Made by a program: the position numbers and the translations under genes. A stretch of 64,000 nt of DNA from Thalassotalea crassostreae. GTDB lineage: Bacteria; Pseudomonadota; Gammaproteobacteria; Enterobacterales; Alteromonadaceae. This document shows positions 8,692 through 19,185 of the stretch, piece by piece (within the stretch, counting starts at the first letter, position 1; each line of letters begins with the position of its first letter). The notes below the pieces were generated by a model. It was not told the origin of the DNA. It saw nothing but the letters and a program-made list of their open reading frames with translations, and searched no databases. The stretch lies in NCBI RefSeq assembly GCF_001831495.1, contig NZ_CP017689.1, positions 558,001 to 622,000 on the forward strand, written 5' to 3'.

Positions 8692-9247
8692 GTTTTTTAT
8701 AAATTGTTTGTTCATGATTAATTAACGTCATTTTAGTTGTATTGATATCTACTTCTAAGCCGCTGCCATACATTCTAAAGTCTTTGCCTTTAATTATTAT
8801 AGTTTGCTCGGTAGAGATAATGTTAGTGTTAAAGTCCATTAGTAATGACTGGCCATAAATTTCAGAGACTAAACCGTTTTCTTCAGAGGAAACAAGTTTT
8901 ACATCGTCGTTTAACGAAAGCAAATGGCCTTTTGTTAATGAACCTGTTTTTGCACTTAAGGTCCATGTTGGCTTATTGTCTTTCGGAAAAATGGTATATT
9001 GAGGTTGCTCAAATAAGGTTTGATTATCTTGACTAAAATAAGTCATGTTCTCAGCATAAATTGTATGAACTAATTGACCTTGGGCGTCATACTGACTGGT
9101 ACTTAATTTTTTTGCGACAAATGCTGGAGAGATTTCTTCATTCACTATTATAGGTACTGTTATTTGCGATTGCTGCCATTGCATGTAACCATAAATGGCT
9201 AACGCAATAACAAAAACTATGGTAGAGATACCATGCAATCGACTCAT
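8681..9247 (-). CDS. lptC: LPS export protein LptC
   Basis: The 188-residue protein has an N-terminal membrane anchor (about 5–23, ISTIVFVIALAIYGYMQW) and a periplasmic jelly roll. LptC receives LPS from LptBFG and hands it to LptA. Its first bases overlap the kdsC stop (9244–9247), and its end overlaps the start of lptA, so the three are probably translationally coupled. Sequence is poorly conserved in this family, so context carries much of the call. Confidence 0.88.
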   Translation of the reverse strand: MSRLHGISTIVFVIALAIYGYMQWQQSQITVPIIVNEEISPAFVAKKLSTSQYDAQGQLVHTIYAENMTYFSQDNQTLFEQPQYTIFPKDNKPTWTLSAKTGSLTKGHLLSLNDDVKLVSSEENGLVSEIYGQSLLMDFNTNIISTEQTIIIKGKDFRMYGSGLEVDINTTKMTLINHEQTIYKKHES

Positions 9248-9804
9248 ACACTACTACCTTTCGCGTCTAAAAGCGTTCCTTGGGCTTGCATGATAAGATC
9301 GGTTAACTCTCTTACAGCACCGCAGCCGCCATTGTTAAAAGTTTTGTAATCAGCCCCTTGTTTTACTAATGGATGAGCATCATTCACGGCAACGCCTAAA
9401 GCAACATGCTTAATGCAAGGTAAATCCGGAACATCATCACCTATATAGGCAATTTGTTCGGCATTAAGTTCTAATTGAGTTGCAATTTTTTTCAATGAAG
9501 GCAACTTATCCTCTTGTCCTTGTACTATATGCTTCACATTTAATGAGCGCATTCTGTTTTCAACAATATTAGACTTTCTGCCAGTTATAACGGCTACTTC
9601 GACGCCGCTGTCACCGAGTGCTTTAATGCCAAAACCATCTTTGGTATTAAAGGCTTTCAATTCTTCACCATCGTTACCTAAGTAAATTCGGCCGTCGGAG
9701 AATACGCCATCGATATCGCAGATTAGCAATTTTATGTTTTTGGCAATGCTGAGCGTTTCACTTGGAACTTGCCCATAGAGAGTATTTACCAATGTTTTCG
9801 ACAA
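9244..9804 (-). CDS. kdsC: 3-deoxy-D-manno-octulosonate-8-phosphate phosphatase KdsC
   Basis: This 186-residue HAD-superfamily phosphatase (C0 type, no cap) has the nucleophile motif DIDGVFSDG (Asp30/Asp32), a Thr motif in AVITGRKS and the C-terminal metal motif YIGDDVPDLP. It removes the 8-phosphate from KDO-8-P in the third step of KDO synthesis for LPS. It is 1 base from kdsD upstream and overlaps lptC downstream. Confidence 0.94.
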   Translation of the reverse strand: MSKTLVNTLYGQVPSETLSIAKNIKLLICDIDGVFSDGRIYLGNDGEELKAFNTKDGFGIKALGDSGVEVAVITGRKSNIVENRMRSLNVKHIVQGQEDKLPSLKKIATQLELNAEQIAYIGDDVPDLPCIKHVALGVAVNDAHPLVKQGADYKTFNNGGCGAVRELTDLIMQAQGTLLDAKGSSV

Positions 9805-9805
9805 G

Positions 9806-10780
9806 TTATATTACTCCTGCTTTTAGAATATCATGCATATTCATTGCACCAATTGGTTGATGTTTATTGTCAACAATAATGAGTCCGTTAATGCTTTTAT
9901 CTTCCATCGCCTTTAATGCCTCAGCTGCAAGCATTTCCTGCTTGGCAACAATAGGTTTTTTAGTCATAACGCTACTAATAGGATCTTGATGAATGTTCAC
10001 TTGTTCATCAAGAATACGCCTTAAATCACCATCGGTAAATAAACCAGTTAAAATACTATTATTGTCGACGATAGCAGTCATACCTAACCCCTTTTTCGAC
10101 ATTTCAACTAAAGCGTCTTTGATTAACGCCGCTTCGTTCACAACTGGTAATCGTTCACCACTATGCATGATATCGGTCAGTCTTAATAATAGACGTTTAC
10201 CCAAACTCCCACCGGGATGTGACAATGCAAAGTCATCAGCAGTAAAACCTCTGGCATTAAGTAGTGCGACGGCCAAAGCATCCCCCATAACTAATGTTGC
10301 TGTTGTGCTTGATGTTGGCGCTAATCCTAAAGGGCATGCTTCTTGCGGTACGGCGATGCAAATATGGGTATCACCTAACTGTGCTAATGTTGACTCAGTG
10401 TTGCCTGACATGGAAATTAATTTAGCCCCGATGCGTTTGATTACCGGAATTATCTGCAGTAACTCACCGGTTTCGCCAGAGTTGGAAATTGCCAATACCA
10501 CATCATCTTTAGTTACCATCCCTAGGTCGCCATGACTTGCTTCGCCAGGGTGAACAAAAAATGCAGGCGTACCAGTGCTTGCAAGAGTAGCCGCAATTTT
10601 ACCGCCAACGTGACCAGACTTACCCATACCTATTACGATAACTCTGCCCTGACATTCAAACATCAATTTGCAAGCATCGGTAAAACTGTCATCTATATAC
10701 TTGTGTAAATTAGCAACAGCTTGTTGTTCTATATCGATAACCTTAGCGGCATTATTTTTAAATTGTTCTGCGTTTGGCAT
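9806..10780 (-). CDS. kdsD: Arabinose-5-phosphate isomerase KdsD
   Basis: The 324-residue protein has an N-terminal SIS sugar-isomerase domain (about 40–175; GMGKSGHVGGKIAATLASTG) and two C-terminal CBS domains (about 205–324). It converts ribulose-5-phosphate to arabinose-5-phosphate, the first committed KDO precursor. It lies immediately before kdsC. The CBS-containing form matches KdsD rather than the shorter SIS-only isomerases. Confidence 0.94.
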   Translation of the reverse strand: MPNAEQFKNNAAKVIDIEQQAVANLHKYIDDSFTDACKLMFECQGRVIVIGMGKSGHVGGKIAATLASTGTPAFFVHPGEASHGDLGMVTKDDVVLAISNSGETGELLQIIPVIKRIGAKLISMSGNTESTLAQLGDTHICIAVPQEACPLGLAPTSSTTATLVMGDALAVALLNARGFTADDFALSHPGGSLGKRLLLRLTDIMHSGERLPVVNEAALIKDALVEMSKKGLGMTAIVDNNSILTGLFTDGDLRRILDEQVNIHQDPISSVMTKKPIVAKQEMLAAEALKAMEDKSINGLIIVDNKHQPIGAMNMHDILKAGVI

Positions 10781-10800
10781 TAAAATCTCTCTTAGCCATT

Positions 10801-11772
10801 CTACTGACTAAATATTAGATATTGGTAGGCAATAAAGCCAATAAACAATACTGCGCCTTTCATGCGCGTAATTCTAAACTGGCCACTTCTACTAAAACAT
10901 AACAAAAATAGTAAAAAGGTTGTGCCTATCATGTACGGAGCGTCTCGACTTGCGACCTCACTATCAACTGTGCCAGGTGCAATTAAAGCAGGTAGTGCAA
11001 GGACTGCAAGAATATTGAAGATATTTGAGCCAATAATATTACCCATTGCTAGGTCGTCTTCTTTTTTAATAATACTCATAACACTGGCAGCAAGCTCAGG
11101 AAGACTGGTGCCAATCGCTATGATTGTTAAACCTATGACTAAGTCGCTGATGCCGAAAGCTTTAGCTATAAAAGTTGCAGAATCTACTAAAAAGTGAGCG
11201 CTAAGAGGTAATAAAATAATGCCAAATGTTAACCAGAACATTGCCGCGGCAGTTTTTACATTCTCAGGAATGTCTTGTTCCGCTTCAAGGATCATCGGAT
11301 CGTCGATTTTGTTTGATTTACGCTGTTTGAGTGAAACGAGTAATAAAATACTGATGAAGGCAACAAAACCTACCATCAAAATCACCCCTTCAATAAAGGT
11401 GAAATTTAAATCAAATAGCATATAGCTGGCAATTAACGTGATAACCAGCAAAATTGGAATTTCTCTTTTCAGCGTCATCGATGAAACAAGAAGTGGCTTG
11501 AATAAAGCGGTGATACCGAGCACTAAAGCTATGTTAGTGATATTTGAGCCAATGGCGTTACCAATTGCCGTATCAGAAGACCCTTGTAACGCGGCTGTCG
11601 CAGCGACGATCATTTCTGGAGCCGAAGAGCCCATGGCAACTATTGTTAAGCCAATAATCATCGGTGCAATACCAAAATTTCTGGCTATTGCTGCCGCGCC
11701 AAAGACAAATTTGTCGGCACTATAAACTAATGCTGCAAGGGATATTATTAATATTAAAATTTCAATGAACAT
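10801..11772 (-). CDS. yrbG: CaCA-family sodium/calcium antiporter YrbG
   Basis: Start taken at 11772 (323 residues): GGAG lies six bases before this ATG and MFIEILILIISLAALVYSAD is the family start, while the open extension to 11817 lacks support. Two homologous five-helix halves carry the alpha-repeat motifs GSSAPEM (first) and GTSLPEL (second), which bind cations in Na+/Ca2+ exchangers. Position next to kdsD matches the E. coli yrbG locus. The transported ion has not been settled for the YrbG group. Confidence 0.9.
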   Translation of the reverse strand: MFIEILILIISLAALVYSADKFVFGAAAIARNFGIAPMIIGLTIVAMGSSAPEMIVAATAALQGSSDTAIGNAIGSNITNIALVLGITALFKPLLVSSMTLKREIPILLVITLIASYMLFDLNFTFIEGVILMVGFVAFISILLLVSLKQRKSNKIDDPMILEAEQDIPENVKTAAAMFWLTFGIILLPLSAHFLVDSATFIAKAFGISDLVIGLTIIAIGTSLPELAASVMSIIKKEDDLAMGNIIGSNIFNILAVLALPALIAPGTVDSEVASRDAPYMIGTTFLLFLLCFSRSGQFRITRMKGAVLFIGFIAYQYLIFSQ

Positions 11773-12041
11773 TGAGAGCTCCAAAACATTAAGTTTAAAT
11801 TGTCGCCGTAAATGCATTAAATTAAAAGAATTATTGAAAAATTCTTACAGTTTTTGCTGAATTCTTGCAACTTTTCTGATTTGTGAGTCATTTTTATCGC
11901 TTTTTGGTGTAAAAATATCAGTGAAATTGGCAATTCTTAGAAAACGAAATAAGCTTTTGGGTATGGCATGAAATTGTTTTGACTAAAATACGAAATGATT
12001 TCCATTAATAAATAACAATAAAGACGATACAGGGTTTATTT

Positions 12042-12833
12042 ATGAAAACAGCATTAATTACGTTTGTTACTTCGACATTGTTGGTGAGTTCGTATGCGCA
12101 AGCTGAACAGTTTTATGGTTTTGCAGATGCATCTATTAACTACTTAGATTGGACTGATAAAGCCGAAGATCGGACTGACCCCAATATTGGCGGTCTTGGT
12201 GGGCCAAAAGAAGATTTTATTTATTTGGAAGTCGAAGGCGGCGCAGGGTTTGATTGGGGCGATGTTTATGGTTTCTTTGATTTGGAGAATGCCGAAAATA
12301 GTAGAACAGAAGGAGCAAATGATACTTCGGGTTTTCGCATTGCAATGAAAGGCTCTATAGCAGTCAATATCGGTGAATCAAATTGGAACCTTTATTCCCA
12401 TTTTTATAGCTTTACCGAAGCGTCGGGAGGTTTTTTCGATCAAAACTTAGTCATTGGTGCTAGCTACGATATCTTTACTGAATCAGGTTTTTGGATTAAG
12501 CCATTTTTAGGAGTCCACATTGAAAATCAAACCTATGCTGGTTCCGGCACAAACGGTTATATGGGCGGTTGGGTGTTAGGTTATGATTTTCAATTGTTTG
12601 AACAAAAATTTACTGTCTCACAATGGCACGAAACAGAGTTTGGCCGGAAAGATCAATTTAGAAGCAATGGCGTCGGCACGTTAAGTGATACCGGTCAAAA
12701 TGGCGCAGTCGCGCTTTGGTGGCATATTAGTCAATCGGTTACCACAGGTTTACAGTATCGTTACGCCGATCATAAGTTAGGAACTGCAGCCTACCACGAT
12801 GCTATCATTTACACTGCTAAGTACAATTTCTAA
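12042..12833 (+). CDS. OmpK/Tsx-family outer-membrane channel
   Basis: The 263-residue protein has a signal peptide (MKTALITFVTSTLLVSSYAQA), alternating beta-strand segments and a terminal aromatic residue (YTAKYNF), as expected for a 12-strand outer-membrane barrel. The YGFADASINYLDW start, the FYSFTE segment and length fit the nucleoside-specific channel family that holds Tsx and vibrio OmpK. Tsx passes nucleosides; vibrio OmpK serves as a phage receptor. It stands between the divergent yrbG and mla operons, a place where many relatives have no gene. Substrate cannot be told from sequence. Confidence 0.82.
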   Translation: MKTALITFVTSTLLVSSYAQAEQFYGFADASINYLDWTDKAEDRTDPNIGGLGGPKEDFIYLEVEGGAGFDWGDVYGFFDLENAENSRTEGANDTSGFRIAMKGSIAVNIGESNWNLYSHFYSFTEASGGFFDQNLVIGASYDIFTESGFWIKPFLGVHIENQTYAGSGTNGYMGGWVLGYDFQLFEQKFTVSQWHETEFGRKDQFRSNGVGTLSDTGQNGAVALWWHISQSVTTGLQYRYADHKLGTAAYHDAIIYTAKYNF

Positions 12834-13185
12834 AACGATATAAAGCAGTATAATTCGCAAGTTGTTATAACGTAGAAGTTATTTTTATAGCAACTTGGTG
12901 GGTTAGTTATGTATCGAAATACGTAGCTGCTTTATAATTCTTTCTAATTATTTTACAAAATGGTAATAACCTATTTGAACTTTTCAGAACTTAAGGGTCT
13001 TAACCATCTATACTAATACGAGTATTTGTTGTTTGTTCAATAAATAAACGAGATTTTGATTTATTGAGCAATTAATGTCACTTTTTGTGCCGTATATACA
13101 AATGCTTACTTATTTTTGGTGCAGTAACTAGCTTGCTGCGCTATTATCGAAATGATAATTAAAATTATTCTCAATATGTGGCGTT
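12834..13185. other. 352-bp region upstream of mlaF with two hairpins
   Basis: No gene is visible. Two imperfect stem-loops stand out: 12859–12868 with 12887–12896 (10 bp, one G·T, possibly the ompK terminator although no T-run follows) and 13034–13045 with 13059–13070 (12 bp, one G·T, 13-nt loop). A Fur-box-like sequence lies at 13154–13172. Promoter elements for mlaF are presumably here, but I see no clear –35/–10 pair. Confidence 0.45.
13154..13172 (+). promoter_or_regulatory. Fur-box-like sequence before mlaF
   Basis: GATAATTAAAATTATTCTC matches the 19-bp Fur consensus at 15 positions and ends 13 bases before the mlaF ATG. Iron control of mla would be unexpected, and AT-rich DNA gives such matches by chance, so this is only a candidate. 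Confidence 0.25.
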
Positions 13186-13989
13186 ATGTCGGAAAATATA
13201 GTTGAAATTAAAAATTTAAGTTTTTACAGGGAAGAGCGCTGTATCTATGATGATATAAGCTTAACGATTCCGAAAGGAAAAGTAACAGCTATCATGGGAC
13301 CTAGTGGTATAGGTAAAACCACCTTATTAAGATTAATCGGTGGACAATTAAAGCCGAGTCAAGGTGAGATCTTATTCTTAGGTGAAGACATCCCACAGTT
13401 ATCTCGTGCGAAACTTTACGAACTTCGTAAAAAAATGAGCATGTTGTTTCAGTCTGGTGCGCTGTTTACCGATATGAATGTCTTTGACAATATTGCATTT
13501 CCTATGCGCGAACACAGTAAATTACCCGAAGATTTAATTGCAAAAATGGTCATGATGAAATTAGAGGCTGTTGGATTGCGCGGAGCGATGGACTTAATGC
13601 CTAGCGAATTGTCTGGTGGTATGGCAAGAAGAGCCGCTCTTGCTCGTGCTATTGCTCTTGATCCTGAGTTAATTCTTTATGATGAACCATTTGCAGGACA
13701 AGATCCGATTTCGATGGGTGTTGTGGTGCGTTTAATTAAAGATTTAAATGATGCCTTAGGACTCACTTCTGTTGTTGTCTCACACGACGTTCCAGAAGTG
13801 ATGAGTATTGCCGACTATATCTATATTATTGCCGAGAAGAAAATTATAGGCGAAGGAACACCGGAGCAGATTTTGGAACAAAAATCGGATTTGGTTCAAC
13901 AATTTATTAAAGGTGAAGCGGATGGTCCTGTGCCATTTCATTTCCCTGCAACTAAATTTGAAGAGCAACTGTTAGGAGGAAAATCTTAA
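13186..13989 (+). CDS. mlaF: Phospholipid transport ATPase MlaF
   Basis: A 267-residue ABC ATPase with Walker [10 protein letters not shown] (38–46), signature [17 protein letters not shown] and Walker [14 protein letters not shown]. It powers the MlaFEDB inner-membrane complex that moves phospholipids between the periplasmic carrier MlaC and the inner membrane, keeping outer-membrane asymmetry. First gene of mlaFEDCB–ibaG–murA; its TAA overlaps the mlaE ATG by one base. The ribosome-binding site is weak. Confidence 0.94.
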   Translation: MSENIVEIKNLSFYREERCIYDDISLTIPKGKVTAIMGPSGIGKTTLLRLIGGQLKPSQGEILFLGEDIPQLSRAKLYELRKKMSMLFQSGALFTDMNVFDNIAFPMREHSKLPEDLIAKMVMMKLEAVGLRGAMDLMPSELSGGMARRAALARAIALDPELILYDEPFAGQDPISMGVVVRLIKDLNDALGLTSVVVSHDVPEVMSIADYIYIIAEKKIIGEGTPEQILEQKSDLVQQFIKGEADGPVPFHFPATKFEEQLLGGKS

Positions 13990-14768
13990 TGGTTGATAAG
14001 ATACAGTTATTAGGTCGTACAACATTAAATATATTGGCAGGTTTAGGCCGGGCAATGATTATGTTACTTTCGGCTATTATACAAGTACCCAACCCCCGTA
14101 AAGGCTGGCCTTTGCTCGCCAAGCAGTTATATTCAGTTGGCGTACTTTCACTATTAATTATTATCGTATCTGGTACGTTTATCGGTATGGTAATCGCGTT
14201 ACAAGGCTATACCATTCTTGAAGGCTATGGTGCTGAAGCCAGCTTAGGGCCAATGGTTGCATTATCGATTATCCGCGAATTAGGACCTGTTGTGACAGCG
14301 CTTTTATTTGCTGGTCGGGCAGGTTCCGCCTTAACTGCGGAAATTGGTTTGATGAAGGCTACTGAGCAATTAAGCTCAATGGAGATGATGGCGGTAGACC
14401 CTTTAAGGCGCGTTGTTGCTCCGCGGTTTTGGGCAGGTTTTATTGCAATGCCGCTATTAGCTGCGATATTTACAGCAGTCGGTATTCTCGGTGGGCACTT
14501 AGTTGGTGTCGATTGGTTAGGTTTAGATTCAGGTACCTATTGGTCTGTTATGCAGGCTAATGTTGATTGGAATGAAGATATTTTAAATGGCGTTATCAAG
14601 TCATTAGTATTTGCTTTCGTAGTTACTTGGATTTCGATTTACAAAGGTTATGACTGTATACCAACTTCAGAAGGTATAAGCCGGGCGACAACGAGTACAG
14701 TAGTTCAGTCATCGTTGATAGTTTTGGGCTTAGACTTCATTCTTACAGCTCTAATGTTCGCAAATTAA
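13989..14768 (+). CDS. mlaE: Phospholipid transport permease MlaE
   Basis: This 259-residue MlaE-family permease has about five membrane helices. The conserved [11 protein letters not shown] segment, [20 protein letters not shown] and the cytoplasmic [17 protein letters not shown] coupling stretch identify the family. MlaE dimers form the membrane core of the Mla complex on which MlaF and the MlaD hexamer sit. Its start overlaps the end of mlaF. Confidence 0.94.
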   Translation: MVDKIQLLGRTTLNILAGLGRAMIMLLSAIIQVPNPRKGWPLLAKQLYSVGVLSLLIIIVSGTFIGMVIALQGYTILEGYGAEASLGPMVALSIIRELGPVVTALLFAGRAGSALTAEIGLMKATEQLSSMEMMAVDPLRRVVAPRFWAGFIAMPLLAAIFTAVGILGGHLVGVDWLGLDSGTYWSVMQANVDWNEDILNGVIKSLVFAFVVTWISIYKGYDCIPTSEGISRATTSTVVQSSLIVLGLDFILTALMFAN

Positions 14769-14796
14769 TGTTTTTCAAATAAATTGGTGGTTTGAC

Positions 14797-15273
14797 ATGG
14801 TGTCGAAAAAAATAGAATTAATGGTTGGTCTTTTTGTAGCAATTGGTATTGCAGCAATTTTGATGTTGGCGTTAAAAGTAGCAAATGCTGGTTTACAGGG
14901 AAACGGTGAAACATATCAGTTATTTGCCAAATTTGATAATATAGGTGGCCTAAAAGAACGCTCTCCAATTAAAGTTGGTGGTGTGATAGTTGGTCGTGTT
15001 AAGGGCATTAAACTTGATGATGAAGACTACATGCCAGTAATTACAATGGAAATATACTCTCAATATGACCATTTTTCTGAAGCGACTTCAGTTTCCATAC
15101 TAACCTCTGGTTTGTTAGGTGAACAATATCTGGGCCTGCAACCTGGTTTTGTTGATGAAGAGTTAGGTATTGGTATTTTACAGCCCGGTGATTATATTGA
15201 AGATACCAAGCCAGCATTAGTGTTAGAAGAACTGATTGGTCAATTTTTATTTAGCCAAGGTGACGACGAGTAA
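14797..15273 (+). CDS. mlaD: MCE-domain protein MlaD
   Basis: The 158-residue protein has one N-terminal membrane helix (about 9–27, LFVAIGIAAILMLALKVAN) and one periplasmic MCE domain (about 38–118) with KFDNIGGLKERSPIKVGGV and LTSGLLGEQYLGL. MlaD forms a hexameric ring that channels lipid between MlaC and MlaE. The short helical C-terminus (LVLEELIGQFLFSQ) is the expected ring tail. Confidence 0.94.
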   Translation: MVSKKIELMVGLFVAIGIAAILMLALKVANAGLQGNGETYQLFAKFDNIGGLKERSPIKVGGVIVGRVKGIKLDDEDYMPVITMEIYSQYDHFSEATSVSILTSGLLGEQYLGLQPGFVDEELGIGILQPGDYIEDTKPALVLEELIGQFLFSQGDDE

Positions 15274-15293
15274 AGGTTATTGGGACGTAAATA

Positions 15294-16001
15294 ATGATGA
15301 AGTTAATTAAAAATATAATCCTAAGTGCAGTGCTGTTTGGCAGTTTATTTTCCGCGTCTGCCAGTGCAGCAACAGAAGTTGATAAGTCAGATCCTTACAA
15401 GATGATTGAAGAAGTATCTGTTATTACTTTCAAAAGATTTGCTGATGAAGAAGCCGAGATTAAGAAAAATCCAGAAATATTAAAAGATATTGTGCGTGAA
15501 GAATTAATGCCATACATCTTTTATCAATATGCAGCAGCCAAAGTATTGGGGGTGCATTTAAAAGGTACTAAACAAAAGCCAACCTCACGAGAAGATGTGC
15601 AAGCATTTATGCTGGCTTTTCGTGAATATTTAATTACTTCATATGCACAGGTATTTACATTATATGAGCAGCAAGAAGTAATATTTGAACCACCAAGAAA
15701 AATCGATGCAAAACAGAAGATTGTTGTTGTTGGGGTCAATATTATTGACGACGATCGACCACCAATTAGTATTCAGTTTAAAGTTCGTAAAAATGCTAAG
15801 ATCAAAGGCTGGCAGGCATATGATTTAGTCGCCGAAGGCATCAGCTTGTTGGATGCAAAGCAAAAAGAATTACGTAGTATTTTAGCGGAAAAAGGGGTTG
15901 CTAATGTGACCGAGATGCTAAAAGAAAAAAGTCAGCGTAAAATTGTTTTCAAAGATGGTCCAACGGATATCGACAAAAAACTGAAAGAACAAGAAGATTA
16001 A
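15294..16001 (+). CDS. mlaC: Periplasmic phospholipid carrier MlaC
   Basis: A signal peptide (about 1–25, ending SASASAA) precedes a 210-residue Tol-tolerant Ttg2D/MlaC domain, with VREELMPYIFYQYAAAKVLG and the typical GWQAYDLVAEGISLL near the C-terminus. MlaC shuttles phospholipid between the outer-membrane MlaA–porin complex and MlaD. The mlaA gene is not in this window. Two consecutive Met codons begin the frame. Confidence 0.93.
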   Translation: MMKLIKNIILSAVLFGSLFSASASAATEVDKSDPYKMIEEVSVITFKRFADEEAEIKKNPEILKDIVREELMPYIFYQYAAAKVLGVHLKGTKQKPTSREDVQAFMLAFREYLITSYAQVFTLYEQQEVIFEPPRKIDAKQKIVVVGVNIIDDDRPPISIQFKVRKNAKIKGWQAYDLVAEGISLLDAKQKELRSILAEKGVANVTEMLKEKSQRKIVFKDGPTDIDKKLKEQED

Positions 16002-16003
16002 AT

Positions 16004-16315
16004 ATGACTATGGCTTCCTTTAGTATTTCTGCTGCAGAAAATAATCGCTATGTTATTAATGGAGAATTGATTCGTCAAAGCATTAATGGCAAACAAGATA
16101 AACACTTCAAAGAGCTAACTCAGCATAAAAATCAAAATCTTGATTTATCAGGAATTAATAAGATTGATACTGCAGGTTTGGCTTGGTTAATCGCCTTGTT
16201 TGAAGAAGCACAAAGAAAACAAATTGAAATTAGTTATTCACAACCACCATTGGAATTGGTTAAACTCGCCAAATTAAGTGGTATAGAGAATCTTTTACCA
16301 ATTGTAAACGAATAA
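16004..16315 (+). CDS. mlaB: STAS-domain subunit MlaB
   Basis: At 103 residues this is a single STAS domain, with the core NLDLSGINKIDTAGLAWLIA pattern (strand, DTAG turn and helix). MlaB binds the MlaF ATPase and is needed for assembly and activity of the transporter. It follows mlaC by two bases. Confidence 0.9.
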   Translation: MTMASFSISAAENNRYVINGELIRQSINGKQDKHFKELTQHKNQNLDLSGINKIDTAGLAWLIALFEEAQRKQIEISYSQPPLELVKLAKLSGIENLLPIVNE

Positions 16316-16333
16316 ATATAAACGGAGTGGATC

Positions 16334-16591
16334 GTGGAAGTAGCCGATATTGAAAACTTGCTTAATGAAGCATTAAAGTTAGACGAGTTGCATGTAACAT
16401 TTGATGGCTCGCAATGTAAGATCATCGCCGTTGCCGATATGTTTGATGAATTAAGTCGAGTTAAAAAACAACAAGTAGTCTATGCACCATTAAGTGATGC
16501 AATCAACCAAGGGACTATTCACGCCGTAACAATCAAAACATTCTCTACTGCCCAGTGGCAACGAGAGAAAATGTTTAACCTACCAACCTAA
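16334..16591 (+). CDS. ibaG: BolA-family protein IbaG
   Basis: The 85-residue protein starts at a GTG; GGAG lies about six bases upstream and the frame has no better start. It has the BolA fold markers, including FDELSRVKKQQVVYAPL and the conserved histidine in IHAVTIKTF. IbaG pairs with monothiol glutaredoxins and takes part in acid resistance and Fe–S handling. Placement between mlaB and murA is the usual gammaproteobacterial one. Confidence 0.93.
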   Translation: MEVADIENLLNEALKLDELHVTFDGSQCKIIAVADMFDELSRVKKQQVVYAPLSDAINQGTIHAVTIKTFSTAQWQREKMFNLPT

Positions 16592-17869
<1,278 letters not shown>

Positions 17870-17921
17870 TTGCTGAAAAAACAACTAATCGAGCGTAAAC
17901 CATTCTTGGTAGAGTTCGGTA

Positions 17922-17975
17922 TGCCCACATAGTGTGGGCAAAAAAAACGGCCTTATCGGTCGTTTTTTTATTTTA
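17922..17975. terminator. Double hairpin, bidirectional terminator murA/degS
   Basis: TGCCCACA (17922–17929) pairs with TGTGGGCA (17933–17940). Next, an A-run/ACGGCC stem (about 17941–17952) pairs with GGTCGT and a T7 run (17958–17967). A-rich and T-rich flanks suit termination in both directions between convergent murA and degS. Confidence 0.8.
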
Positions 17976-17996
17976 CTTAGATAATTTAAAGCTTCT

Positions 17997-19055
17997 TTAT
18001 CTAAACTCTCTTATTACAACGCTCACTATGATTACTTTATTGTCACGTAGAACAGTGAAATCTAGAGTTTCACCTGGCGCTGTTTCAGCAACAATATCGA
18101 GCGCTTGGTTAATTGAACTAATGTTTAAATCGGCAATTTTGGTAACCACGTCATTTTTTTGTAAACCTGCACTATCGGCAGGGCTATTTGCGGTCACCGA
18201 GTCAATAATAAAGCCATTAAACATTCTACTATAAGTATTAGAGCTTACACCGAGCCAACCTCGGATAACTCGGCCATTACTGATTAAACTGCGCATTACT
18301 TTTTTAGCTAACTGATATGGGACGGCAAAGAATATACCTTGTACATTCACTTGTGGATTAGAACGCTTAAATTGAGCTGTAGTAATACCGACTAAATCGC
18401 CATTACTGTTTACTAGAGCACCACCGGAGTTACCATCATTGATAGCAGCATCCATTTGTAAAAATTCACGGTAGCTTGTGCTACTTAATCCTGTTCGGCC
18501 AGTAGCGCTAATTATACCTTGAGTTATTGTTTGTCCAAGATTTAATGGGTTACCAATGGCAAGTACAACGTCACCCACTAAAGGAGTTAAATTGTCGTCG
18601 ACCGGAATCACCGGTAAATTGCTTGCTTGTACTTTCAAAACTGCTAAATCAGTATGGACATCAGTTCCTATTAATTCAGCGCTGAGTCGAGTGGAGTCAC
18701 TCATTACCACTGTGATTAAATTAGCATTGCGGATCACATGGTAATTAGTAAGGATGTAGCCATTGCTATCCATAATAACACCAGAGCCTAATTTCACTCT
18801 TTGTACAGGCATGCTTTGATATTGATTTACTGTTTCCAGTGTTTCTGAATATATATTTACTACAGCAGGTGCAGCACGTGCCACAGCAAGTGAATAAGAC
18901 ACTGGTTTAGGCTTTTTATTTTGTCCTTTAAATAAGTCAATGGATACGCCGTTGCTACTACGTAAATCAGGAAATAGCACCAATAAGATAATGGCAATTA
19001 AGATACCAAACCCAGTAGCACGTAAAATATAGGATAGGGTAGAGTTAAGCTTCAA
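17997..19055 (-). CDS. degS: Site-1 envelope stress protease DegS
   Basis: The 352-residue protein has an N-terminal membrane anchor (about 12–29), a trypsin-like protease domain with His106, Asp136 and Ser210 (AINDGNSGGAL), and one PDZ domain (about 255–345). DegS senses misplaced porin C-termini through its PDZ and cuts RseA to release sigma-E. Single PDZ and membrane anchor separate it from DegQ at 21250–22596. In many relatives degS adjoins degQ directly; here a cysteine gene pair intervenes. Confidence 0.93.
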   Translation of the reverse strand: MKLNSTLSYILRATGFGILIAIILLVLFPDLRSSNGVSIDLFKGQNKKPKPVSYSLAVARAAPAVVNIYSETLETVNQYQSMPVQRVKLGSGVIMDSNGYILTNYHVIRNANLITVVMSDSTRLSAELIGTDVHTDLAVLKVQASNLPVIPVDDNLTPLVGDVVLAIGNPLNLGQTITQGIISATGRTGLSSTSYREFLQMDAAINDGNSGGALVNSNGDLVGITTAQFKRSNPQVNVQGIFFAVPYQLAKKVMRSLISNGRVIRGWLGVSSNTYSRMFNGFIIDSVTANSPADSAGLQKNDVVTKIADLNISSINQALDIVAETAPGETLDFTVLRDNKVIIVSVVIREFR

Positions 19056-19163
19056 GATAATTCTAATTTATATTAATGATATTCTTAGATTAGCATTTTT
19101 AACCTTTTTAACAAAGATTTAGCAGCTAATTAAGCGTTAATTATAAATATCTTCTTATAATAA

Positions 19164-19185
19164 AAAACCAATTAATTTTGGTTTT
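19164..19185. other. Hairpin in the degS/cysE divergent region
   Basis: AAAACCAA (19164–19171) and TTGGTTTT (19178–19185) form an 8-bp stem with a 6-nt loop. It lies within the 283-bp AT-rich space between the divergent starts of degS and cysE. It resembles a terminator without its own gene, or a leader structure for cysE; function unknown. Confidence 0.3.

Noticed and set aside
9993..10535. 180-codon plus-strand frame opposite kdsD
   Set aside because: It is fully within kdsD, with low-complexity Ser/Ala-type content expected of an antisense shadow.
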